From positions 22,881,498 to 22,945,497 of the forward strand of contig NC_026660.2 in assembly GCF_000004075.3 (NCBI RefSeq): DNA of 64,000 nt. The letters run 5' to 3'. The notes under the pieces are model-generated. The model ran no database searches. It had not been told where the DNA came from and saw only the letters and a list, made by a program, of their open reading frames with translations. Shown here in pieces: positions 1 through 10,832 of the stretch (the first letter of the stretch is position 1; each line of letters begins with the position of its first letter). The stretch is from Cucumis sativus. Lineage: Eukaryota; Streptophyta; Magnoliopsida; Cucurbitales; Cucurbitaceae. The position numbers were made by a program, and so were the translations under genes.

Positions 1-2
1 TG

Positions 3-41
3 GTTTTGGAACAGATATATGCTGCTGCCTCAACAACTCGT
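3..41 (+). CDS. Possible 3' tip of a gene cut by the window edge
   Basis: The third frame is open from the window edge to a TAA at 39-41 and reads VLEQIYAAASTTR, which looks protein-like. The following sequence turns AT-rich at once, as expected after a stop codon and 3' UTR. Forty bases are far too few to identify a family, and another frame is also open to a stop at 67-69. This is only a candidate terminal exon of an upstream gene. Confidence 0.15.
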
Positions 42-1860
42 TAAAGTTCGCCCCCAAGTTAAGGATTAGAAGCCTCAGCTTTATTATTACTGAAATAAGT
101 TGTTTCTTAGTTGCTTAACCTTTTCATTTTTCTATTATTATTTCCAAATTCTTTAGCATAGGAAAATCGTAAAAAATATAACATTTGAAACTTCATAGAA
201 AAATTAAGTGTAATAAAGGTAAATAATTGGTCAGTTTTTTGTATTTTTGAAAAAAAAACTTTTTTTATCCTTCAGAATAATATTCATTTTCGATCCATTG
301 AAAATTAAAAAGAAAAAATATATATATGGCACAGCTATGTGTTAGCAATCCAAGAAAATATATGATTCAAATCCTTCTTTACTTTCTGAAACAAATCAAT
401 TTTAAGTTGACTTATTGATACAAAACTTGGGGGTTTAAGAATTTTTGGTATAAAATAAAAACAATTAAAGATTTGTTACACAAAATCAAGTAAAAAGCTA
501 TTGATTTAATAAGTATATTTTAAACTATTTATAGGTTCATTTAATACATTCAAACTGTTGTACTTCTTAGTTTTATTTTATGATATATAGGATGAAAGAG
601 TAGAAGTTGCTAATTATATAAACCTTATATAACATATGAAGTAGACGGTTTAATTTTGAAGATTTCTGTTTTATATACATTTTTTTCTTTAAATAAATTG
701 TGATGGATCCAAAAAAAGTGCAAATTTAACAATTAAAAATTTTATATTTAATTAAAAAGAATACTAACCATCAATATCAACTTCCAAAGATTTATAAATT
801 TTTCTTTTAGTTGCCACAAAACATATTTTAACTTGATTATGATGTTGACAAGAATGGAAACATTTTTTTGTTTTTTTAAATTGTGAAAGTATTTATAGTT
901 CATTTTTAAATTATCATAAATAACAAAAATGATAAAAATACTTAAAAATGAAGTTTATAAAGAAAAAGGAAAAAAACTATTGAATGAGAAATAATGACAT
1001 ACGTAAATCTTCACTTTCTTTTTCTAGTAACAGTCTCCTTCTAAATGCTCATTCGTCCCAAGAACAACTAAAATGAATGTTATATTAAGGCTTCTATAAT
1101 TATGGCATTTTTAATATAATCGGGTGATATAATTAGTAGTTATTGTAGACAATATGTCATGGTAGCTTTGTGTTTGATTATCAAAATTTAATATTTAGTA
1201 TGATAGGAAATAGTAAATGCAATAACAAAAGCTTTCAGACGGTAATTAATGGTATAGTTGAAGTATGACAACCACCCTTGAATTTTGAGTTCCAACTGCC
1301 TCTTACTTTTCATCTATTTCTTTTAGCATTGGGTATAAAATTCTCGAATTTGTTCCATATTCCACGAGCATAGCACGAATTACAGAAGTGAGAAAATTCA
1401 CCGCCAAAGACATGATCCAATCCACTTTCACATTTACTCCAAAAATGGCGAAAAGGCGAGAAATTTTTGCTTTTGGGGTCGGTGAAGCACTTACCTGGCT
1501 CCTTCCACGGCTTTAATTCTGGTTGAAGAGTACCCCATTCACTGCCATGGCGGGCCCTAACACTTGGTCTTGCTTCCCATTGATTTCATCCCGCGAACCT
1601 CATCCATTGACTTCCCATTCAATTTCCCTCGGCCATTCTTCACTTTTTAATCATCTTTATTCATCTCTTAAGCCCATATTGTATAATTGTCCTTTCGTTA
1701 ATCTCGGCTCGTTAGCTGACCAGACCGATTGACTTTCAGCTGCCGTGTAAAGACTCTCAAAAACATTTACTGGGTCGTCTCCTGTCCATTGTACTTTCAC
1801 CGGTTTCTACGTTTTTTGGGCATTTTTCTATCTGGGTTTTTTTTCAGAAATTTCCTAAAG
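42..1860. other. Intergenic region and kinase promoter, no gene seen
   Basis: The stretch is AT-rich to about 1250 and then becomes less AT-rich towards the kinase leader. Short open frames here start at non-ATG codons and have no protein-like composition. The part from about 1350 to 1860 is the likely promoter and first noncoding exon of the downstream kinase. I cannot point to a convincing TATA box. Confidence 0.5.
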
Positions 1861-1872
1861 AAGTTCCGATTC

Positions 1873-1893
1873 ATGGCTGCTGCGATCTTGTGA
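1873..1893 (+). promoter_or_regulatory. Short upstream ORF in the kinase leader
   Basis: ATG GCT GCT GCG ATC TTG TGA (MAAAIL) lies in the presumed first noncoding exon, about 15 nt before a candidate 5'-UTR donor (AACAG|GTTTGG). Whether the transcript starts upstream of it is not shown by the sequence. Confidence 0.35.
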
Positions 1894-2429
1894 GAAACGT
1901 AGCAACAGGTTTGGGTTATCTGATTCTGACTGACCCATTTTTTGCTTTTTGCTTTTTGCTTTTCTTGGATTGAAGTTACTAATCTGGGTGCTGCTAACTT
2001 TTTGAATATCTTCTCATGTTGTTCTGTTTAGACCTGTTTCTCTTTTTGTTACAACAGATGGGTTGATTTTGATAGTTACTTTAGGACTAAGAGAAATGTT
2101 CTTTTCTTAATTGGTCATTTCTAGGGTGATTTACTACTAGTTTATCATTTGAATTGTCATGGAGAAATGAAAATAGAAGATCTGGGATTCTGCTGACTCC
2201 ATTTCTTCTTTAATGGCAGAATTATAGACAATTCTTCCAAGTTTTACCCTGGATTTTTTCAGTTTGTTATGTCCTCTTTTTTCCCACAAATAACTTCAAC
2301 CTCTTCCTTTGAATTATAGTTCATTTCCCTGTTTGTTCTGGCAATTTGGCATTGTTGTCCATGTTTTCTGCTACGTTTAGATTGGTAACTGATAGCTGAA
2401 GAGTCAATGTGTTGTCTATTTCAGGAGTC

Positions 2430-4540
2430 ATGAGTTGGTTTTGCTCACTCTGTAATGGTGACAAGAGGGAAAAACCAATGAACTCGACACCAGTTATGTC
2501 GATCACTTCCACAAATGCCGACATTGAAGCTGGAAGGTCTGGTTCTGAACTTAATTCGCAAAACGTTTCGAACAGTAGCTCAGAATCCTCAAGGAGAAAT
2601 TACATACTCAGCATGTCTGAAAGAGCTAGCAACCTCAGGGTTTTTACCGTGTCTGATCTCAAATCAGCTACTAAAAATTTCAGTCGAACTTTTATGGTTG
2701 GAGAAGGTGGTTTTGGATGTGTTTATAGAGGGTCAATCAGGAGTGCAGATAATCCGTCACAAAAAATCGAAGTTGCTGTCAAACAGCTTGGTAAAAGGGG
2801 ATTGCAGGCGAGTTTTCTGCCTCTTGACATTAACTAGCAAGCTATTTAGTCTTTGATGAAAGTTCTAGGCCAACTTAATTTTTTCTTGTTCATTAATTTC
2901 ATTTGAAAATAGCTTAGTGAGCAAAGTACATTGGCAATTCCATGGAAGTTAAAGATGGTGGTGACTGGTGTGCTGTTTTATCGAGGGTTTAAAATTTTTC
3001 TTCTCTACTTTCATGGGAGATCTAGAACATTCTTTTGTACACATTTTCAAGTCTTATAAATATAAATTATGCGAGACAAATTTTGTGACTGAATGCATCA
3101 TCATATATGTCTTTCATACATCACATCAGCAAAAGTATGTTCTAAACCCAAATGTTATATGGCAAACAATTACAAGCTATTGTGAACTTATTATTCTGAA
3201 ATATAATGTCATAGACTCATACTATATTCTTCATCACCGTGATTTGCATTTTGCATGATCGCTAGAAATCATCCAAGGATTAGTAGTTTTCATATTGAGA
3301 TTCCGCCCTCTTGCTGGCAGGGTCACAAGGAGTGGGTGACAGAAGTGAATTTTCTTGGATTTGTTGAACATCCAAATCTTGTTAAATTGATCGGCTACTG
3401 TGCCGACGATGATGAAAGAGGAATACAGCGTCTACTGGTTTACGAGTTCTTGGCAAATGGAAGTGTGTTGGACCATTTATCTAGTCGATCAGAGACAACT
3501 CTTTCCTGGGCTATGAGATTAAGAATTGCCCAAGATGCTGCTCGAGGACTAACATATTTACATGAAGAGTTAGACGTTCAGGTATTTTTCATCCTTTGGG
3601 AAGCAACTTTTCCTAGGCTTTTGGATGTATGTATCTTTATTCTCTGAAGAACTTTGCAGATAATCTTCCGGGATTTCAAATCTTCGAACATTCTTCTGGA
3701 CGAGCAGTGGAATGCAAAGCTGTCAGACTTTGGACTCGCTAGGTTAGGACCTCCAGAAGGGTTTACTCATGTCTCAACAGCGGTATGTTCAAACAGTACC
3801 ACCCATTTTACTTGATACCAATTGAACATTGCTCAATTCTGACCACGAAGACCGAACAAACTCACCTGCACGCACATACATAACAACCCAACAGTTTTTT
3901 TTCCAACTGAACTTCATCATTCCTGGCTTCGAACAATCTTTTTCTGCTGTACTAATCTAATTTCTCAAACTCGTAACACGGCTGGTAATAGGATTGTCAT
4001 TGTAGAGCTCAGTTTTGGCTTTTGAGCCGCTTTATTCCGGTAGTTTTGTTTAGAACTTCTTATATTTTCTTAGCACTCAATAAATATGACAACAATGTGC
4101 ATCAGATTGTTGGAACGATGGGGTATGCAGCTCCTGAGTATGTCCAGACTGGACGTCTGACATCCAAGACCGACGTATGGAGTTACGGGGTTTTCCTTTA
4201 TGAACTCATAACAGGTAGGATTCCCATAGACCGAAACCGCCCCAAGAGTGAGCAGAAGCTTTTAGAATGGGTGAAACCATATCTGTCTGACACAAAGAAG
4301 TTTCAGCTAATACTGGATCCAAGGCTGAAAGGGAAATCACACATTAAATCTGCATATAAGCTGTCGAACGTTGCAAACCGTTGCCTCGTTCGAAATCCAA
4401 AAAATCGTCCAAAGATGAGCGATATTTTGGAAATGGTTAGCCGGATTGCAGAGACATGGACAGAAACAGGGAACTCTCAAACACCCTTAGCGCCTTACAC
4501 CATGAAAAACTCCCAAGGCCGCCCAATCAGGAAATGCTAG
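2430..4540 (+). CDS. PCRK2: Receptor-like cytoplasmic kinase, PCRK1/PCRK2 type (RLCK VII)
   Basis: This is a Ser/Thr kinase of 398 residues in four coding exons: 2430-2807, 3321-3581, 3660-3782 and 4106-4540. All junctions are phase 0. The Gly-rich loop GEGGFGCV lies at residues 91-98, the ATP lysine is K118 (VAVKQL), the alpha-C glutamate is E134, the catalytic loop is FRDFKSSN with D218, DFG is at 236-238 and APE at 263-265. The RD motif marks an RD kinase. The [16 protein letters not shown] stretch and the ELITGR segment are, from memory, typical of Arabidopsis PCRK1/PCRK2, which act downstream of pattern-recognition receptors in immunity. There is no Gly2 for myristoylation; Cys5 and Cys8 could be acylated. 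An intron probably splits the 5' UTR (about 1908-2424, ending in TTTCAG just before the ATG). The first leader exon holds a six-codon uORF at 1873-1893. Intron 1 begins with GC, not GT. Family assignment is firm; the exact paralogue is less so. Confidence 0.93.
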
Positions 4541-4723
4541 TAGAACCGTAGATTCTCAACATAGAGATAATGGTTGGTTCCTATATTTACAAGCGAAGCT
4601 TTTGAGGACACAATGATTGAAGTAACAGTCTATGAGCTTGGCCAATCGATTTCAGCTGCCAGGTATCTTTGATGATATATGACACGGATGATGATCTTGT
4701 AACATATGCTTCCGTATTGTGCA

Positions 4724-4729
4724 AATAAA
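4724..4729 (+). terminator. Poly(A) signal of the kinase gene
   Basis: AATAAA lies 184 nt after the kinase stop codon in otherwise untranslated sequence, at a usual plant 3'-UTR distance. Confidence 0.5.
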
Positions 4730-5286
4730 AGTAGGTAAAATAGCTGCTTTTTCATGCACTAAATCCAGAAATTCTTTCCCCTCTTCTTCTTCTTGTGTTT
4801 AACAAATTGATGATAAGTTTATCATAGTTGTTTCACTGAACTTGGAAGCAGTGAAGATTTTATTGTTTTAGCCAAAGATGGCTAGATTGCTCTTTCTTGG
4901 CTTTTGCACAACTCCATGTAAGGCATCTAAGACTCAAAGTCTGACTCATTGTAAACGGTCATATTTGTTTATCATTACAATATAAAAGTTTTGAATACAA
5001 ATTATTGGAAAGACTCTTTTGATAATGATGGTAAATTATAAGTTAAAATTTCATATATATAAAGTTTAAAAATGTTGAAATAAGTTTACGACGGTTTCAT
5101 GAGATTTACTTGACAAAAAATGATAATCTACACAGAAAATAGAAAGAAAAAAAAGTTGAATAAGATAAGGTATCGATGATTAATGTCAGAAAATTTGATT
5201 TTTATTATTGATTTATATAATTTAAGTATTTGATAATTGTGACTGTTCTACCTATGTTGAAAAAATATGGGTGATTTTTTTTTTGA

Positions 5287-5548
5287 TGATGGACAAGTGA
5301 ATTAGTTGTTAGTTATTTTGGGATGTGGGCAGTTTGCCAATATCATTGGTAGGTACCCATGTGGTGAGGGAGTTGGTAGTTATCCAAGTTAGTGGTGAGT
5401 GGATAGTTACCTATGAGAAGTTTCCTATATATTGGTATATATACATAGTTCTTATTTAGTTAATGCTCTTTCTCAAAAACAAAAAGAAACAAAATCTTTG
5501 CGTGATTTTCTTTCGTTTCCAAAATAATAAACACACGTAGGTCCATCA
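5287..5548 (+). mobile_element. LTR-like fossil, possibly a solo Copia-type LTR
   Basis: A 262-bp segment begins TGATGGAC and ends GTCCATCA, perfect 8-bp inverted ends of the TG...CA kind. Inside it has a TATA-like stretch (about 5429-5450) followed by a purine/CT-rich run and AATAATAAA near the right end, the order expected of U3-R-U5. I see no flanking duplication and no coding part, so it would be an old, broken remnant. The right boundary is uncertain, and a MITE is an alternative. Confidence 0.35.
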
Positions 5549-8449
5549 AAGTTTAATTCGTTGAATTACACAAGAACTTATATCATTGAAGGGCGTTTTT
5601 AGGTTGTAGAACATTGATCATAAAGAATTTTTGGATATTCATCGAGGACTCATCAAGTGTTCATTCTTTTATAACATATATTTTGGTTGATTTAATTATC
5701 TTATTAGATCCGTTGGTGATAATCGTTTTCGCGTTTGAGTTTAATATGTGCTAATAATTAAGAATATTTTTACTAGTCTATTATAAGAATCGGTGTAATT
5801 GTAATGAATTCACATTCATGCATCGATCATAGCATAACTCAACTGTAAATGTAATTTGATTGCGATTGAGTTTGTTTACTTTCATCATCACCATTTAGGA
5901 CTAGTTGACAATGTTATCTATAATAGTATAATAGTAACGACATTTGTAGGTAAAAATTAAAAATTCGTTAAAAAATATCTATAAAAAAAAAAATCTTTTC
6001 ACATCATCTTCAAAGGAATCAAATTGAGTCTTAGCTCTACAAATCAAATTGTGTTGATTACAAATTTGTCTTGAACCCCACATTTCATGACACAAGTAAA
6101 TAACAAACATAATCAAACAATATCTAATTAGTACAATAAAACAAATTTTTAAAATCTATAAATTTTACTAGATATTTTTTCACGGTTAAAACTTTAGAGA
6201 CTAAATTATAATTCTCACGAACATCATTTTATACTTTTACAAAATCATGAATTCGGGATACTAATCATGTAATAAAATATGGAACTAGTAACAATAATAA
6301 CACAGAAATGCCAGTGGACCTAATACCTTGTAAAACAAGAAATTAAAGTAATGGGATTTATAATATGTTCAAGCTTTCATTCTAGACCAAACAAGTGTTC
6401 ATAATATAAAGTTAGATGGTTAAAATTCAACTCCAAGTAATTGAATGTTTCTAAGTATATATGAAAATAATAGTATGGGATATAAAATACATTAATACAA
6501 ATTAACCTAACAAAGTCAGTACTATCAATAACCTAAAAATTGTGGGATAAAATAATTTATTTAAAGAATGTTTATAACTATCGACAAATTCTCTTAAATA
6601 TGCGTTGAAACTTGTACTGGACTATTCGACAGAACTTGAAGAACAACAATTGCATTGAAATCAAACAACAACAATGTGTTGAAAGCTAGAGTTAGACTTC
6701 AAGAATAGGATGCCTAGAAAGAACAATTTTAGGCGTTGAAAATTGGACGCCCGAACAGAATGCCTGACCTAAAAGTTAAACGACTTGAGCATGGATGCCT
6801 AATGTGGTGCAAAAGCGTTCAGATGAACGAATGGAAGCGAGCAATTAAATCTCGTTGCCGGTACATAAATATTACTTCCACCTTCAACGTAACTTTCTTC
6901 CTTTGTTAATTCTATATTCTACCAATCATTTAAAAAACCAATTGAAAATTTAAAAAAGAAAAACTTTCAAAAAAGTTGTTTTTGTTATTAAATTTAAATC
7001 AGAATTCAATTATTATATTTAATAAAAATGTAAATCATACTAGCATAAGAAAAAGAAAGACTTATTTTAAAAAACAAAGATCGACATAACCAGCAAATCA
7101 GATCCTCAAGTTATCTAATAAAACTAAAATAATACAATTTATTTCGTTATTCATTCACTCCATTGAATCATTATTCACATACAATCCCCCACTTAGACAA
7201 CATTCATTGATTTATGACACATCATTCTCTTGTTAACAATCAACATCCATTTATGAGAGAAAGATAGAGAAAGAGAGAGAGAGATAGGTTAAAGAACTTT
7301 GCTTGTTAAAGTTGTACAAGTATTTTGCCTATTCTTACAAGCACCATTTCATTGGACCATAGGAAAAAAAAGAAACTATGACTTCTTGCCTTTCCACATT
7401 TGATATGTGACAAAAAAGGGAAGCAGATGGTATAAGCCCACATGCTAACTTATTTTACACATTAACATTGTCTTTTCCTAAGATTCCAATTTTAGTATCT
7501 AATTACTATATATATATATATATCATAAAAATAATAAAGCTATGCCAAGTTGTAATATCATCTATATATATATATATAATCCTCTTTTCATCATAAAATT
7601 CCATTAATTAGTCCACGTCAAATTCCGTCAATTGTGCTCAAATTGTTAAATTTATCCAAATTCGATGGCTTTGAAGAGTATATAAGCGAAACTTCATCCA
7701 TTGCTTTCTCTCATAAATCCACTTTTCAAAGTGGCTTTCATTTTATTTAACTTTTTAATATATATCATTTAAATCAATTTTTATTGTACAACTATTACAA
7801 AAATAAAATTTTAAATTTAAATTTTTTACTTCACGTGATCTAAATTAATTTAGTTGTTCTTCAAAAATAGTATACAATTTTCTAATATCATCAAATATGA
7901 CCTTAAAAACATGGATTTAGGTTAGAAAAACTACATCAAATGACAACAAAATTTAAAGGAAAAAAAAAGTATATCATACACCTCTATTTTGCATATTACA
8001 AATATAATAAATATGACAATTAATTAGACATATCAAACGACTATAAAAAATTATTAGAAGATTATTCGCTTTTAAATTTATTATTTTTATGTTTTATAAT
8101 TTAGAAATTACAGTAACATAAATCTTATTATCATAATTTTAAGTTTGTACTTTTAGTGATTAATGATCATAAAGAGAGGTTGTAATATTAATGATCATTT
8201 AGAATTTCATCAATTATAAAAATAATTAATAATAATAATAATGGCAAAACTTTCACGAATCGAAATGCTTCGTCATTGCCACGTCATACTAGGAAAACAA
8301 TAGACAGTTGTATTACAAAGTTTATAATAATTTAAGAATGTGTAATGTTTTTTGAAAAAGCAATTCTTCAATGGACCATTTAAATTATAAAAAATAAAAA
8401 AGAAAAAGAAAAAGAAAGGAGATTATTCAATGGATCACGCTGCATGTCG

Positions 8450-8493
8450 CACGTGTCAAAACCGTACTCATTTATCCTTGGTTCACACGTGTG
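8450..8493. promoter_or_regulatory. Two CACGTG (G-box/ABRE) palindromes
   Basis: CACGTGTC starts at 8450, and the 10-bp palindrome CACACGTGTG lies at 8484-8493. ACGTGTC is the core bound by bZIP factors in ABA-responsive promoters. The nearest coding start is more than 2 kb downstream (OTU gene), so the target is unclear. Confidence 0.3.
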
Positions 8494-8769
8494 TACACCA
8501 AACAAATTCATGAAAACGTAGTCGTTTGCCTCTTTAAGAACATCAAGTCTTTGGTTGTTTCTTCGTCATAGTGAATGGCCAATGGGCACCTCTTCCTTCA
8601 ACCTATTTGAAATTGTTATATACTTTTTTAATTCAAAAATTATCCAATGACAAATAAACCATCCAACTTTGAAAATGATTATAATTATATCTTATTATTG
8701 AGTGGATTTAATGAGATGGGTCAAATTCGAGTTTAGAAATAAAGAGGTTTAATTTACTAGCGAGCTTAA

Positions 8770-9110
8770 AGACGTACAGGTAGAACTTAAAAGACTCAGA
8801 GAATCTAATAGAGTTCAAATTAAAGGACTTAGGAGGGAGAACCTAAGTATTTGAAGAACTTATGTGTAGCTTAAAAAGAATTCATAAAAAAAAAAAAGTC
8901 AAATACCACCCATGGAGCTTGAAGAACTCATAAGAGAGCGTAGTAGTATTCATAAAAACGACCTAGGAGTCACATATGGACATTAGAGTACCATGAAAGA
9001 CCCTTGCAACACCTCTAGATAAATTAAGAGTCACATGGAGAACCTTGAAAGACTCATGAAAGACTTATACAAGACTTCTGAATGACTTTTGCAAGACTCT
9101 CAAAGTGATT
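8770..9110. repeat. Degenerate tract of short purine-rich repeats
   Basis: Variants of GAACTTGAAAGACTCATG recur imperfectly at irregular spacing across the tract, for example near 8790, 8915, 9040 and 9085. Units are too diverged to count or to give a clear period. There is no coding frame. Confidence 0.35.
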
Positions 9111-10832
9111 GAATTTGAAATCGTTTACTTTTTCAAATTGACGTTTCAAAGAGAAATTGTTGAATAATTGAGTTGGTGATGAACTTAAACATCAATTGCA
9201 CCCTTAAAATGGTAGGTATTGTTACAACCGAAGAGTATGAACTCAATGATTTCGAAAATTTAATACAAACAATTATGAGTCTTGAGATACATTACTATCA
9301 TAAATAAACGACCATGTAATTGGTCGAAGATATACCTAAAACACCATAATATTTGATACTGTTAAGTAACTCATCAACTCAAGAATTGACTTGAACAGTA
9401 TGTGTAGCTTAACACAACATGAATGCTCAATTTCTTTTGAGAATTGTGAAAGAATACAATGTTTTGTTTAGTATATTTGTTAGTATATATTAACACTGCC
9501 ATTTCTTCCATGAATGGACTGCCCTGGTTTCTACATGAAGATTAATACACACCGTTTCCAAAATTGATTAATGGCATTGCGACTTTCAAAATGCTTTAAA
9601 ATAAATTGATTTCTATTCGATGCCTAAAATTTTTGCTGCTAATGTATGTTATTTCAAAATTTTAGAAATCAAATAAACACCGACACTAGTTCAAATCCCA
9701 AATTTATAATCCAATCTTATTCCTCACATTTATGGAAGCCTCAAATTCATTTTTCTCGAGAAACAAATATCAATAATTGTAAGATGAATTATTCATAATA
9801 ACTAGGCATGTAAATGTGCATCAATAGAGTGGGTCTCTTTAATTGGTTATTACTTATTATTACAATTTATTTTATAGCCTGAATTTTTTTTTTCAACTGT
9901 TGTGAAAATTATCACATAATTTTATTGCCTACAAAATTATAAAATAGTATTTATTTTCAATGTTTTGGAGCCTCAATTATTAACGTATCATTTATATTTT
10001 TAACTTTAAAGTAAGAAATTCGATTTTCAAAAATATAATAAAGGGACGAGATGGTCATTTTGACAACACCTCAACCGCGCGGTAACTGTATATAAAGGGC
10101 ATGAAATGTGCCTTTTTACAAAAGAAAAAATTGTCGTCGTCATCAATTGCATCCGTATGCTGCTGCCTATGCTTCTTTAAATGTGCAGTCCTCCGCGACT
10201 TTCTCTTCTTTTTCTCACACATTTCTTCGATAGGAAGCTTCATCCTTAAACCTTCTTGATCGCTTTCGCCTTTGATTCAACTGCCGGTGAGTGTTTTTCT
10301 TTATGCTTAATGTCACAACGATTTTCATTCCAATATGCAATTGATTCATTGATCCACTACCAGCCATTGTTTTAAGGTTTTCTTCTTTTTCTGTGATGAA
10401 GTTTTAATCGTTCTTCTGTACGTTTTTCAGTTTTCTTTGTCTTCTTCTTGTTGTTTATACGAGTTTGTTGTTTTTTGTTTGATTCAAATTCATCGACTCT
10501 TGGAAGGTATGGATTGGCTTGTAATTGCATGGTTTTTTTTATCGGCATCTGTAGATATAGATGCTTAGAGGTTTTTGTTGTTAGATCAATGTCAAATATG
10601 TTCGCTGTTTGTTATTTATTTATTGAACTTAGATGTTAGAAGGTACAGTTCGATAAGTAATTACTAATTTCCACTTTCCAGACATGAACGGGAACTTTGT
10701 GTTTCTTGATTATTGGTGTCGTTTAGTGTTTGTAATTATCAGTAGTTCACTCTATCCGTTGTAGGTGAGATTTCAGAGGTCTCTGGTGGAGGTGGTGAAA
10801 CTACCTTTAACTTGTGTAGTTGCTACGAGAAG

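Larger units (their letters stand above)
4741..10250. other. 5.5-kb intergenic stretch with element fossils, no gene seen
   Basis: The sequence is very AT-rich, with (TA)n runs near 7509-7524 and 7563-7580. No frame looks like protein. It holds an LTR-like fossil at 5287-5548, a less AT-rich patch near 6700-6870 that may be another decayed element, paired CACGTG palindromes at 8450-8493 and a degenerate purine-rich repeat tract at about 8770-9110. The last 200 bases before 10260 are probably the promoter of the OTU gene. Confidence 0.5.

Noticed and set aside
4648-4672. miR167-like AGCTGCCAG in the kinase 3' UTR
   Set aside because: The match stops after nine bases, too short for a microRNA or its target.
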